A DNA stretch of 64,000 bases from Sepiola atlantica (lineage: Eukaryota > Mollusca > Cephalopoda > Sepiida > Sepiolidae): positions 154,856,607-154,920,606 of the forward strand of contig OY744520.1 in the NCBI GenBank assembly GCA_963556195.1. The letters run 5' to 3'. This document shows positions 13,190 through 25,225 of the stretch, piece by piece. The position numbers were made by a program, and so were the translations under genes. The first letter of the stretch is position 1. Every line of letters starts with the position of its first letter. The notes under the pieces were generated by a model. That model was not told the DNA's origin. It made no database searches and was given only the letters and a program-made list of their open reading frames with translations.

Positions 13190-13790
13190 GGGATCACACC
13201 ATATAAAGTCCAAGAGCCATTCAAAAATAAGTGTTAACTTGATGGGAATCAATGTCATATGTAAGATAAAAAACACTAGGAGAGTGCTAACCTTAGTCAA
13301 TGGTAAGAACTGCATTCAATTAGTTTTGGAAGCTGTTCATGACAAATATTTGTTAACATTGAATTTAAAGACGGCTCTTTTTATAGTCGGCAAAGGAACA
13401 GTGACACGACAATGTGTTCCACAAGTGCGAACTTCTTGTCTAGAAACTTTGTCCATGGACATTTCGTATAATTCCAGGCACATGAATGCAAACTAAAAGT
13501 CTTTTTTCCGTTGTAGAAATAAGGCGAGTTCTTACTGTCGAATGTCTTACAAAGATGAACCAAAAACTAAAGTTCAGTTGGGAAACTTCTATGGAAATAA
13601 CGACACACACACACACGTCGCACGTCTCCTCTGTCAGAAAAGAGTTGTAGGCCAGAGAAGAGATCAACAGCATTAGATGTTAAAGGCGATTGTGTACTCT
13701 ATCAACATAGGAAAGAGTTATATACTGTGCTATACGCCAGGAAATAACATAGTTAATGTAAATGCAGATATACAACTATTTTGTCAGGGT
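13190..13790 (-). mobile_element. 3' fragment of a jockey/CR1-like LINE
   Basis: The plus strand matches, block by block, the 3' half of the better-preserved LINE at 16245-17375. Shared blocks are a GGGATCAC...CCAAGAGCCATTCA opening, an AATTTGTTAACATTGAATTTAAAGACG block and a CGTCTCCTCTGTCAGAAA block. The LINE reads on the minus strand, and this copy is its C-terminal coding end plus 3' region. It is more decayed than the 16 kb copy, and small frames inside it are not genes. Confidence 0.6.
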
Positions 13791-14598
13791 GACCTGTTTT
13801 CAGAGTGCATCCTATTAGCTCTATGAATTGAAATAATGATGTCTATAGACGAAGTATAATGTATCGAATACGTTCCTATGATATTCTACTGTTAAATCTC
13901 TTCTTTATTTGACTGTGGTTAGTTAGATTTTATCAGCACTTCTCTTGCTTCAGGATTTTCACATGTTGCAGCAATTGTCTATTTCAAAGTCGTCTTCTAT
14001 ATAATAAAGCATGATCTGTTTACCAATCACGGCTTCGAATTTAAAATCCCTATCATCTCTGTAACATGCAGCGGAGTTTTCAAATCATAATAGTACTGAC
14101 TTTTAATAGAGCCCTGGTAAATCAGTAGAAAAGCAATTAAAAGTACAACAACAACAACCTGATAATCGGAAAAGTGATCGTAACTTTTCAGATGCCAGAA
14201 CTAGTGAAACCAACCAAAATTCTTATATTTGATTTATTTTTTAATTTCTAATTTTAACCGGACTAAGCGATGTCTTATCAGGGTGGTAAGTGATTGCGAA
14301 ACCTTTTCTTTACTATCAATTATACAGGATCTTTCGGAGAGTATTCATTCTCTATTAAGGCATAAAGAAGGATAGTTAGTCAGGTGAATACCAAACAAGA
14401 GTTGTTTTTTAAGGTTAATTACAAACTATTTTAAGTACTAATTATTTGAGCTAAACTATGGTCGAAATCATCATTTTTTAGCGCTCTTTCTTTTTCTTTT
14501 TAGTTTCATGGAACATCTGCAATTCTCGGGCTATTTAATGACTAATCCCAAAATGTTGGTAGAAACATTACTTCTCATCTAATAGAGTTTCTAATATA
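13791..14598. other. Anonymous AT-rich sequence
   Basis: No coding or repeat signal recognised apart from a short ACAACAACAAC run near 14148. Confidence 0.45.
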
Positions 14599-14995
14599 TT
14601 CAATGAAAAATGCCAGTATACTGAACTCATATGCCCTTAATAGGGTTAAGATGAAAATTCATACACACTAAATGTACAAAAGCAAGGAAATTCTCAAATT
14701 TTTACACTTTTATTGTCATTAATATAGGGGATGATTACATATAAACTAAACCATTTCATTATCACATCACTACAGTATAAACTTCTATGCATGAGTGGAT
14801 GAAGTATGTGAGGTGCGCTGAAGAAAAATTCCTACCAGTAAAATACATAGCCCTGTTGTGCTCGCATACCCTTAATGACAATAAAAGTGTAAACATTTGG
14901 GAATTTCCTTGATTTTGTACATTTAGTGTATATGAATCTTCATCTTAACCCTATTAAGGGCATATGAGTTAAATATTCTGGCATTTATCATGAAA
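14599..14995. mobile_element. Fold-back (inverted-repeat) element
   Basis: Two arms of roughly 125 bp, at 14599-14725 and 14872-14995, are reverse complements at about 90% by eye. Both carry CATATGCCCTTAATAGGG, the CACTAAATGTACAAAA block and the TTTACACTTTTATTGTCATT block. A 146-bp unique spacer (14726-14871) separates them. There is no coding content and no clear target duplication, so this may be a MITE or two copies of one short element joined head to head. Confidence 0.75.
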
Positions 14996-14999
14996 TGTC

Positions 15000-15430
15000 A
15001 CTACTTTTGTAAAGGCTATGGCTCAATATAATGGCCATTTTTAAGGATTTTTGGAAATTCCTAACGAACTAACTTATATGGTAAACTGAAATTAAAATGC
15101 CATCAACTAGACCCTAGAACCTCAATCTCTGTCAAAAATCAGCTGAATCCATCAAATAGTTGATGAGATACAGGGTGGCACATACGTACGTACGTACGTA
15201 CACACAGATAACATGATTTCATGATTGAACTTTCTGGATCTCTGGGTTGCTTTGACTAATGATGCTGAAATTCTACACACTTATAGAACCTATCAAATGC
15301 AAATTTTGTGCAAAGTTTTAACTAATTTGGTTTATTAGTTTTTGAGCTATGATTGATCAAAGAAATGAGATTTCCAGCATATGCCATTTGTGGGTCTATT
15401 AAGGGATAGAGCGCTGTCGCGACTCCCTTG
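15000..15430. repeat. Probable transposon-derived dispersed repeat with an (ACGT)n run
   Basis: The segment contains CAGCTGAATCCATCAAATAG, then GATACAGGG and an (ACGT)n run at 15184-15201. Text of this kind (a 'query-and-position' phrase followed by ACGT or ACAT repeats) is often seen at the ends of animal non-LTR or MITE-like repeats. GTCTATTAAGGGATAG near 15395 resembles the tip of the fold-back element just upstream (AACCCTATTAAGGGCA), so the two may belong to one larger element. Family unidentified. Confidence 0.35.
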
Positions 15431-15744
15431 ATTTAAATAGTTATTGATGGCGTAAATGTCTGTGTGGTTTGATTATCTTTATTAATTTTATGACATTCTT
15501 ATTATGTTTTTTTTGTTGTTTATAACATTCTTCTCATTTTAATGAGTGTTATGAAAATCTTATTTTAATTAGTGTTATTGCAATCTTATTATTTCCATGA
15601 GTGCTCTGATATTCTTATCACGAGAATTAATTTTATAACATTCTTATCATTTTACTTAGTGTGATAACATGATTATGTTTGCAGCGTTATGTGATTTGGA
15701 TTATTTTATTAGTCTTTACATTTCAATTAGCATTTTATTTACCT

Positions 15745-15850
15745 CTTCTGGGTCAGGTGTCAGTTTTGATGAACATGTTTATGTGGACCTAACTAGATTC
15801 GAACCCAGATCTTCAGTCCGAGTCGTTCACCACTTAGCCACCGTTCTATA
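15745..15850 (-). mobile_element. tRNA-like SINE head fragment
   Basis: The minus strand reads TGGCTAAGTGGTGAACG, an A-box-like segment (complement of about 15829-15841). About 25 nt later comes GGGTTCGAATC, a near-consensus B box (complement of 15796-15805). This is the internal RNA polymerase III promoter layout of a tRNA-derived SINE. Spacing and flanks do not make a complete cloverleaf with an acceptor stem, so it is not called as a tRNA gene. Confidence 0.6.
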
Positions 15851-16244
15851 TGACTATCTTTATATTTTAATTAATGTTCTTTCATTCTCATTTCTCTAGT
15901 GTTATGATATTTATATTGTTTTAATTAGTTTTATTGCATTTTTATTATTTAACTTAATGGTATGACATTCTTCTTATTTTAGTGTTATGTCATTCTTACT
16001 ATTTTACTATGTTTTATTTTATTATACACATCTTAATAATAGTTATGCATTCCTATATTTTTAATGAATGCTATGACGTTCTTATCATTGCAATTAGTGT
16101 CATGGCTTATTTTTTAAAAGTTTTATGGTATTCTAATTATTTCAATTAATTTCATGTAATTCTTCATATTTGTATTTGCGTTATTTCGTTCCAATTATTA
16201 TAATTAGTATTATTACATATTTATTGTTTTATTTTTTATAAGGG

Positions 16245-17375
16245 GTCATTACCAAGATCCAAAGCCCATTCATGGATAAGCGTTAATAAGGTTGTCAGGT
16301 GAACAGTGCTACAACACCGTTATAATTCGTAACTATACTAGAAACAGGGCAGAAATTTATTCAAGAGGACGGCTGTGACAGGAATTTGTTTACATTCGAC
16401 TTGAATACGACCATATCATATTCAGCAGGGAAACGGAAAGCAATATTGAATTCAACAGACAGATAGTTCCAGAAAGAAACATTGCTCCATTTTACTTGAG
16501 GTACACAGTTGGAGAAAGGGCAATATTTACTAGCTGTTGTAGCTAGACGCGTTTTGTTGTGAATGTTTTAGAGGGGGCATGGTTTGTAGTTTAATCGAGC
16601 ACACACCATGAAAATAACAGTACACCAGGGAAAGACTAACAACGTCTCCTCTGTGAGAAAGTGGCTGCAAATATGAGAATGTGGACCTCCTCCAGTAGAT
16701 TTCGAAGTCGTTGTTATACCTTGTTAAGGCAGGAAAGAGGGCTTTCAAAGCTACTCTCCAAGGTGTGTCAACAGTACTCTATCTTGGGACATATTTTGAT
16801 CGTATACAGGAAGAGGATTGTGTCAAACGTAAGATACGTTTTGAAGCGGTAGACTGATTTAACCATTTTTCCAGCGACCTTAGTTACGAATTTGATGTAA
16901 GTGTTCCATTTTAAGTTTGAAGTGAAGGTCGGTCTTAGAATCATATCAAATGAAGGCGCTTCCTCTAGAAAATTGTCATTCATTTCAATTGGAACATAGT
17001 TAGGATGAGAGCGTCGGTGGTGAAAGTAAAGAAGCTTTGTTTTATATATATTAAATGTAACCACCACCTTTTCCCCATTTCACCACGTGCTTTAGGTCTG
17101 AAGGGAAAAAATCGGAAAGATCTTGACAATAATGTTCTTCAGAGTGTTGCCATAGATAGTGGTGTCGTTTAAATAAATGTCGACACATGATCTTTAAATC
17201 TGATTCGGCAGATAATTTATGTGTATCTCGAAGAACATTAGGCCCTGAATTGATCCTTGAGGCACGCCAGCGTTGACAGTATATGCTTACGACTTCTGCC
17301 CATCAATGACTACTCGTCTGAACCTATCAATCAGAGAGGATTGAATAGTTGAGAGGAAAGAGGGTTATAAAGTTG
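16245..17375 (-). pseudogene. Jockey/CR1-like LINE reverse transcriptase, C-terminal part
   Basis: Reading down the minus strand, the RT motif GVPQGSIQGL is followed by INYLPNQI (complement of about 17210-17280). Next come a degenerate NDTTIYG (the YADD box region), then VTFNIYKTKLL (17067 downward), LKWNTYIKFVTKVAGKMV, KICPKIEYC, and a C-terminal RRSTFSYLQPLSHRGDVVSL block (about 16700-16640). It continues to a 3' end near 16245. Stops and frameshifts separate the pieces. The same family recurs at 13.2, 46.7 and 55.3 kb. It is inserted in the minisatellite described around it. The exact LINE clade cannot be fixed without a tree. Confidence 0.85.
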
Positions 17376-17660
17376 TTGTTTTTGTTTATTTGTATTATGG
17401 AATTCCTATAATTTTAATTAGTGTTATCGTATCATTATTTTAATTAGTTTTATAACATTTTTCTTATTTTAGTATTATGGCATTCTTATTATTCTAAATG
17501 ATTTCATGATATTCATGGTATTCTAATTAGAGTTATGATAATCTTATTTAAGTTATTAGTTCTAAGACATTCTTCTTATTTTAATTAGTTTTAAGACATT
17601 CTTCTCATTTTAATTAGTTTAATGACAGTCTTATTATTTCCAGTTCTTAACATACAAAAT

Positions 17661-18051
17661 ATTTTTAGATTAATTACGTTTACATTCGCAAATTCTAAAA
17701 CGACATCTTATATTTAATCGGTAAATTGGAGCTTGATATGCACTACCAGTCTAGCCTAAACGACCTGGGAATAATAGCAATTAAGACGTGACTCTATATC
17801 CCTAAAAACTCACATATGGTGGCTTGACCACCTAATGCAATTACGTGTCATAAACAATCTGTTATTTTAATGGTTAACATTATGAGAGGTTCTATCACAC
17901 CGAGGCAGTTTTATGTCGTGTCTAAGACTATCTGACGTTTTAAAGGCGTATTTAAATTAATTCGTTTTAACTCTAGCTAAAACTATCAGTCACTAATGGT
18001 ATGAAATACTACTACTAATAATAAAGGCGATTATATTTATTTGAATAATTA
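17661..18051. other. Anonymous AT-rich sequence
   Basis: No coding or repeat signal recognised. Confidence 0.45.
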
Positions 18052-18438
18052 ATGAACAATTTTAAGAAAATATTTTTGACTAATTGCCTGCCAAATATGG
18101 ATGGATGGTCATGTTGGCTATTTAACGAGCCAAAATTATTTTTCTTTACCCGCTTTTACATTTGTGGATATTTTAAGCAACACAAATACAAAAGACGAAT
18201 AGCGATATCTCAAGTCACAAGTGCCGTACTTCCCCGCTTTCGTTCATTGATTGCCGACTTGCCAATAGAAAAAAAAAGAGCCAAACGTCTTCTTTTGTCT
18301 GTAGCGCTGTATTTGTTCTCTTTAAAAAATTCGAATAGAAGAATTATGTGGGCCATTATGGGATTGTTGGTAGCGGCATTCGAGCCAGCGTTCCGAATAA
18401 CGAACTACCACATAGAAAGAAAAAGCAAACACATATAG
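18052..18438 (+). CDS. Unrecognised open frame, 128 codons (doubtful)
   Basis: One of the longer frames in the window that is not explained by simple repeats, LINEs or transposons. The translation is moderately basic, with RRIAISQVTSAVLPRFRSL, then KKRAKRLLLSVALYLFSLK, and a hydrophobic patch WAIMGLLVAAF near residues 100-110. I recognise no domain. I see no clear promoter, polyadenylation signal or conserved splice context, and an A9 run inside it is a likely place for a false frame. It may be chance or a fragment of an unidentified transposon. Confidence 0.15.
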   Translation: MNNFKKIFLTNCLPNMDGWSCWLFNEPKLFFFTRFYICGYFKQHKYKRRIAISQVTSAVLPRFRSLIADLPIEKKRAKRLLLSVALYLFSLKNSNRRIMWAIMGLLVAAFEPAFRITNYHIERKSKHI

Positions 18439-19129
18439 GAACAAAAAACAAGAGAGGATAAAATTGAAAATCTTCTTTTTTAACTGTTATATTTATTATT
18501 TTTTCAGTTATTTTATGAAAAATAAACAAAACGAAAATGTGTCGTGTAAGAACAATCCTTTCCTTGAGTTGCTTCACACAGACAAAGCAAAGTGGACACT
18601 GAAAGAGACCAAAATTAAACCAGGGTTGGTTTTAAGACATTGTGCAGTCAAAAGATTGTCCTGGGTGCGTGTGTATACTGTCGAAAACTATATTACCTAA
18701 TAGTTCGATTAAACATTCATTCAGATCTTTTGTAACTATCTTTTCCATAATAATTTAGAGAAAGGTATAAACACGACACTTATCTGCAACGAATTAACAA
18801 CTTTGGTTCAATAAACAAGATAAAATGAGTCGTTCGTATTTACTTTGGCGATAACCATCTTATTAAAAGGTGACATGCCTGTACATAAACAAATAGCAAA
18901 AAAGTCGACCTCATGCTTTAACGTACTAAATTAAAATAGCATTAGATTTACATTATGAAACCGACACCTCTTATTCTGTTTGATGATCTATTTTTATTGC
19001 TTCTTTTTTTCACCGTGCACACTTCATTTCTACAGAAATGTACTAGATAGTCGGAGGCACGGCGAATAATGTATATTCAGGGGGAATTATACAAGTGTTT
19101 AGAGCAAGGAAATGATGTTAATAATTGAA
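18439..19129. other. Anonymous AT-rich sequence
   Basis: No convincing gene or repeat. A 78-codon frame at 18464-18700 has no recognisable motif. Confidence 0.45.
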
Positions 19130-19580
19130 ATAAAAACAGAGAAAGTAGAATGTAGGAAAGGAGCTGAGGAGACATACAGATTATTGTGACAAGCCGTTCT
19201 AACTTAAATCCATTGATTTTGTAATGAGATGATATTGATAACGAAAAGTGATATAGAAAGAGAAATAATTAAAAAAGAGGAAACAGAAAAGGGAGAGGAA
19301 AGAATAGAGAGAAACAGAGTTAGGAAGAGGGAAAACGGGGTAAAGTGGAAGAGAAATGAAGGGGACAAAGAGGGAGAGAAGCTCTATTATGATATCACAA
19401 TGTATTTTGACTGAAATCCCCTGATTTTTTAAGAGAATACTATAAATAATTAAAGGTAAGATAGAAAGATGAGAGTGAAGAGAAAGAGAGGTTAGATATA
19501 GAAAGGAGTTTAGAGGGAAACATAGGGGGATCGAGAAAGAGTGGTAGAGAGAAAGAGAGGAAGATAGAGTCAGGTTTCAT
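19130..19580. repeat. Purine-rich (GA) tract on the plus strand
   Basis: Long runs of A and G, such as AGAGGAAACAGAAAAGGGAG, with few pyrimidines, especially 19248-19385 and 19460-19570. The K/E/R-rich frame at 19229-19414 is a translation of this skewed composition, not a recognised protein. Confidence 0.7.
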
Positions 19581-20580
19581 TATTACATTAAAATGTATTC
19601 TGAGTTTGTGAAATCATTTGATCTGTTAAAAACATAATTATTAACCAGAAATATGTATTTATTTTTCCATATTTAGATAGTACAAAAAAAACGAATATGT
19701 GTGTAAAAAGAAAAACATAAGTTTTTACGTTATTTGTCAACATAGAAACATATTAGAGTTTTACTAACTTTCAGGTTCAATGAAAATACCTCAAAGACGA
19801 GCAATGAAATTTCTTAACAGTTCCTAATGTCGCATCATTCACACGTATTTTAGTTAAAACGTCCGTATTTCATAGCCATAGGTTTTAAAATATACTGATT
19901 TTTAGGATAGTTTTATTTTGAAAAATAAAAATTAATATTAAAATTACCTAATACGTGTACGCTTGTGTTTAATGATTACCTCTACTAAATAGCAACTGTT
20001 CTATAAGAGAGTTTTTTGTCATTTGGTCACATTCATTCGACTTCATTTAAAAAAGTAGGGGTTGCTTTTTATAGAAGTAAAATAACGGTTCATTTCGTAG
20101 ATGCAGGTTCAAATAAATGAGTAGGCGAAATATAATTTGCACGCAGAGTATAAATGTCAGTTGCAGCCAAATAAATCAAAGCGATATTATTGCTTCACGT
20201 CTCGCAAAAATGTGTTTTCATTGTAATGCACCGAGAAATTGATGGATTGAACAGCGGATAAACATATAAATGAAACAAGTGAAACGACGCAATGAAGGTT
20301 ATAACTTCTTCGAGATTTTCATGAGTGGATGACATTAAAATAACTTCTTGCAACAGTGTAAAGTGATGAGTTCCGTCTATGCAAAGACCTGAAAAATTCA
20401 TAAAACTAAAATATAGTAATGTGATGTGAGCAAGTCACTCAGCAAAGAAAAGGTTAACCATTTAATTACAGATAAAACAAATAAGAACCAGAACAAACAA
20501 GATACTGTCCGGTTTCCTTCAGAAAAACGGTCAATCTCTTGTTTATTTTTCCATTTTGTCTTTAACCGCACACACACATA
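19581..20580. other. Anonymous AT-rich sequence
   Basis: No recognised gene or repeat. Small frames at 20195-20401 and 20398-20583 on the minus strand show no motif. Confidence 0.45.
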
Positions 20581-20584
20581 CACA

Positions 20585-21082
20585 CAGAGACTTTGATTAC
20601 CTAGTAGACCCCATCCTCGAGTGGTCCTGGTCTCTCTGTTAATAAGTTTGTCAGGGCAACCTTCCAGTATGATACTAAACCCGACAAGTAAACTCTGACC
20701 AAATATAAAAATAAGCTAGTAATCAAAGCTAAAATCAGATCCCCTCGGTACCGCTTTAAACTGCCTCATACGAGGAATGTTGTATCTTCTATTAGTGATA
20801 TAACCTCAAGTAACAGCACTTAGCTGGATACTTCACAAGACATGATGCCTTTTCATCTTGGAATCCGACAAAACCAAGAAAAAGTCTATGAAGATAAACT
20901 ATAATATAGCTAGGTGGTCTATTGGAGAGAGGAAACATGGTGGTTTTCACTCCTTTACTATCATTGAATAGGTAAATGAGAACTTTGGTTGAACACTCGG
21001 ATATCTATGTATCTCATGTGAGATTCAAGTGTAAGTTCCAGGAAAGGATCTCTTTATTTCTAAGAGCTAACTGAAGTAAATA
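20585..21082 (+). repeat. Diverged duplicate repeat, copy 1
   Basis: About 500 bp are colinear with 22123-22615. Shared blocks include AACAGCACTTAGCTGGATAC, CTCTGACCAAATAT versus CGCTGACCAAATAT, TATGTATCTCAT and CCAGGAAAGGATCTC versus CCAGGAAGGGGCTCC. This copy runs straight into the (TA)n array at 21084. It is either a local duplication about 1.54 kb apart or two insertions of one dispersed repeat. No coding motif is seen. Confidence 0.8.
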
Positions 21083-21083
<1 letters not shown>

Positions 21084-21160
<77 letters not shown>

Positions 21161-21303
21161 TATATATAAATATATATATACATATATATAAATATATATA
21201 TATAAATATATATATATAAATATATATATATATAAATATATATATGTATAAATATATATATACATATATATATAAATATATATATAAATATATATATAAA
21301 TAT

Positions 21304-21334
<31 letters not shown>

Positions 21335-21343
21335 AATATATAC

Positions 21344-21374
<31 letters not shown>

Positions 21375-21409
21375 AATATATAAATATATATATATATAAA
21401 TATATAAAT

Positions 21410-21440
<31 letters not shown>

Positions 21441-21441
21441 A

Positions 21442-21487
<46 letters not shown>
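21084..21487. repeat. Long (TA)n / TATATAAA array
   Basis: About 400 bp of TA dinucleotides. After 21155 they are punctuated at irregular intervals by an extra A (TATAAATATA) and occasional CATATA or GTATA. It is the longest simple array in the window. Frames of 83 and 92 codons across it are Y/I read-throughs. Confidence 0.95.
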
Positions 21488-21491
<4 letters not shown>

Positions 21492-22122
21492 CTATTGTTT
21501 ATAGTCCCATTAATACTAGGTCGGTTCTATTAAGAACATTTTAATGAGGCTGTCAAATTTAAACACTTTAATCTACTCACAGCCCACCTTTGATAAGAAG
21601 AAAAAAAACTTTTCTGCAAACTGTCACAAAAAACAACACATAATTTCCGGCGTTCAGCTCCTGACAAAAAACACACTTCAACGAGTAGCTGTATTTTATT
21701 TTCTGAAGATGTTCCATCGAACATTGAAAAGGAGCATACGCCATCTCTACTATAACTGTTATATAATAATAATACGTTGATAAATATAATATAAATTATT
21801 TCAAAATGATTGATCCCTTAATAGTATCATTCCTGTTTACCTTTTCACGTACCGTCAATGTTCCCTAACCGACGCATTGTCATCGCCTTCTCACAATACT
21901 TCTCACTATTATGCACAATGCTTCAAGCACACTACATTTTTCTCTTTGACTCTAACCTATATTGCCCACTCTTACGAGTCACTGATTAATAATTGGGATC
22001 TGGATGACGCCTTTATTAGCTACAATGGAGTCCATGGTAAAGTGACTTAACATGAAAAACACTCAACCGGCATCGTTCTTTAAAAAAACTGTTTTGCAAT
22101 GCTCAAGATTATATTTACATAA
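21488..22122. other. Anonymous sequence between the two duplicate repeats
   Basis: No coding signal. Frames at 21530-21724 (minus) and 21544-21780 (plus) overlap each other on opposite strands and have no motif. Confidence 0.4.
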
Positions 22123-22615
22123 AGAGTTTGAATTACCAACTATACACCATCCTTGATTGTCTTCAATCTCTCTGTATAAGGGGTTTTCAGGAAAACCTGA
22201 CATGAAGATACTTTACCCTACAAGTAAACGCTGACCAAATATTAAAGTATTCGAAGGCCAAATAAGATATCCTAGGTTTGGCTATACACCAGTTTATACA
22301 AGGAATAGTACACATTTTCCTTGTGAGGTTACCTCAAGCAACAGCACTTAGCTGGATACTCCACAAAACTATATGAAGTCTTACTCTGGAAGCCGGTAAA
22401 ACTAAGAGACCAAAAGAAAGATATGCTATAACATAATTTTCGGGTAAATTGGGGAGAGGAAAATTAATGTTCTCAACTTCTTACAGACTCAACGATTGAG
22501 AGCTAAAAGAGTATTTTGTTGGAACACGCAGATAACTATGTATCTCATATCGAGATCAGGTGTTAGCACCAGGAAGGGGCTCCTTCATTTCTGAGAATTT
22601 CGATTGAAGTAAAAT
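22123..22615 (+). repeat. Diverged duplicate repeat, copy 2
   Basis: Partner of 20585-21082, in the same orientation. Instead of running into (TA)n it ends in AAGTAAAATGAAGTAAAATGA near 22605-22625, so the (TA)n array belongs to copy 1 only. Confidence 0.8.
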
Positions 22616-23778
22616 GAAGTAAAATGAAACAAAAAAAGAAGCGTAGTGCGTTACTCCGTAGTAAACCACCTGAAGAACGTCGATAACATTATTGTCTACT
22701 CCGCCAGTAAAATATGTAATGTGGATTACGACAATACCGCATCGTGTCAGTCAACTCTCATTGGGCTACGTTCTGAAACCGATATTGTGCTAATGGCCTT
22801 CGCGTTTTCGTTCCACGTTTCAACAGGTTCGTCGACGGGATTCTTCCCTAATATCTTGAATCACTTACATGAAATACATAAAAAAAACGTAATGTTATAG
22901 AAACTGAAGTTTTGGTAATATTTATAAATTGATACTTAATTACTATTGTAATCTTACAAAAATCGGAGATATCTAGGTTTTCACGAACAGATTCAATTCC
23001 ATCTTTACCTCATTTAATAGAACTAAATAAAAATAAATGTACCTCATTTTACCTTCCCTTATGATTGGCAGCTATGTTGTAAAATGTATTATTTTAATTA
23101 GTTTACGAGTGAATACTGTACATACAAATATATAAACATATATACATACATTACTTTATATAAAGAGCGATATAACGTTGCAAAGCCGTTTTTATTATAG
23201 TACGTTAATGATTATTGCTATCTTTGATCACCGTAAATCTGAGAAAACCAACGTGTTTCCCAAAGACTTTTTCGTATATATTTAATCACAGAAAACACAT
23301 TTTTAAAATTTCCTAAATTAGGATATACTTCAAATACATTTTATTTCAATTGGGCTAATAAGCTCTATTTGTCAGTTTCCGGCAGTTTACCCGTTTTTCT
23401 CATACGATTCTGTCTATCACTCTCTACGCAATTAATGTACATTTTTTCGAAACTCGCTCTTACTTTATATTATACATATTTTAAGCGTTTCAGTGTCTTT
23501 CTCGTCATTGTTAGATATCCTCTATCTATTATCATACAGAATTAAAATTAATCAACGTGTATTTCGCTAAGGCTTCTCTTATATATTTTAAGCACACAAG
23601 ACAAATTCTTAATCAAATTTGGATGTCAGGTTATAATTATTCGTTAACTCAAAAGCTGACAATTCTCTCTCAAATATTCGTCCTCTTCATTTTATGTTTT
23701 TCACCACAATTGAAAACAGAAGGCAATTGTTAGTAAAAAGAAACATAGTGGAAAGAAATACTTTTTTTTCTGATTTAG
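22616..23778. other. Anonymous AT-rich sequence
   Basis: An 84-codon plus-strand frame at 22646-22900 is GC-richer than its surroundings but unrecognised. The rest has no gene or repeat signal. Confidence 0.4.
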
Positions 23779-24531
23779 CCATTTATTTCTAAAATAATTA
23801 AGTGGTTTTGCAAAAGCAATTGAACTGATTAAAACTAACATCAGATTAATGGCTGACCCAACGAATCGTTTTATTTCTAAAATATACCTAATTATTAATT
23901 CATCAGCATATTATGCATATGTTAGATGATAATTTTATTTGAAAGTCTTACCACATTGAGGCAAATGTACGGGGTGTAATCTCTTAATTCTTAATCAACG
24001 AAACAAATATTAAATTCATTATTACTAAGCGTGACCTGTATCGTAAATTCTGAAATATTCTCAGAGATACTTTGATGTCGATGTTGGAATGAATTCTGAA
24101 TACAAAATGACTTAATAAAAGTCAAATGAAACGATACTGTACGCAACGCATGTTCAATATATACAAAACTCAGTTTATAAACTATTTTACTATAACTTGC
24201 AAAACACATGTCATAGATCCATAATATTGATTTTTTACGAACACATATATATATAAGTATGTTTATGTATATATATAAATAATTAACACTCTAATATTAT
24301 ATATATATGCACTATTTCAAATATATAGTTGAATTGACAGCTGATGTGGTTACATACAGTATCTTACATTAATTAATAGGAATATATATGTGTTTATGAT
24401 TCAATGTACACCAGTCAAATATAAACGTAAAGTCTGTCTATATTACCAAAACTTTTTCAACATATGCTGTATTACTGATTTTGGCCGCTCCACTTTTATA
24501 TATATATAACAACACACACATACACACACAT

Positions 24532-24606
<75 letters not shown>

Positions 24607-24990
24607 GAGGGAGGGAGGGATGGAGAGAGAGAAATGTATCTATTCATTATAACCAGTCAGAATAAATGTTAATTATTTAACTACACAGCATGTATAAATA
24701 AACAATATGAAGTGAGATTCTAGTAACCATGTAATTTTTCATTTGACAAAGATCCAAGTCTTACCAGACCGTTTTGTGGCAAATAAGACTATTCAAATAG
24801 AGAGTGAGATGTATCTTCAGAACAAAAGTGCGAAATACATGAAACTTAAAACAAAGTTAATTAAAACCGTTATTGTTAAATCATTTATATATCATGCTTC
24901 AATTAGTAATATTAGTTTATGTTTACTCTATAGACACCATCTGTCATACAAACAGATCAAGCAAAAATATGTATACTTTACCTAATCATT
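23779..24990 (+). repeat. Local segmental duplication, copy A
   Basis: Colinear in the same orientation with 25833-27670. Shared blocks include CAGATTAATGGCTGACCCAA, TTTATTTGAAAGTCTTA, TTGGAATGAATTCTGAATAC, AAATGACT(T/G)AATAAAAGTC, TATTACTGAT(T/A)TTGGCCGC and TCCACTTTTATA. At the start the two copies are about 2054 bp apart. This copy lacks the U2-like SINE found in copy B and has a different microsatellite complement. Confidence 0.85.
24509..24636. repeat. Compound microsatellite (AC)n-(TA)n-(GA)n in copy A
   Basis: ACACACAT blocks, then (TA)n to about 24573, then GA-rich DNA with GGGAGGGAGGGA. The paralogous place in copy B (27075-27268) has AC and TA but no GA block, so the GA part arose or was lost after the duplication. 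Confidence 0.95.
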
Positions 24991-25167
24991 GGAATTTTAA
25001 ATTAGATTATGTATTAATAAGCATATACACATACCAGATTTATATATATGCACTGTCTAAATCTTAAGAATTACTAAGAAATAATGTGCCAACATTATTT
25101 ACCGTCTTTCATAGAATAAATATTCACACATTTAAAATGACCCGTTGAATAATTGAGAAAATGTGCC

Positions 25168-25174
25168 TATATAT

Positions 25175-25222
<48 letters not shown>
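25168..25222. repeat. (TA)n microsatellite
   Basis: TA dinucleotides with one AAATA interruption near 25187. Confidence 0.95.

Positions 25223-25225
<3 letters not shown>

Larger units (their letters stand above)
15440..17660. repeat. Degenerate minisatellite split by two insertions
   Basis: Units of about 30-36 bp approximate TTTTAATTAGTGTTATGACATTCTTATTA. They are seen at 15440-15740, 15850-16240 and 17380-17660. The gaps hold a tRNA-like SINE head (about 15745-15850) and a LINE fragment (16245-17375). Unit text continues in the same orientation on both sides of each insert, which supports one original array later interrupted. Confidence 0.7.

Noticed and set aside
15790..15848. A tRNA gene on the minus strand
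   Set aside because: A-box-like and B-box-like words are present, but I cannot form an acceptor stem or a normal anticodon arm. It fits a SINE head fragment better.
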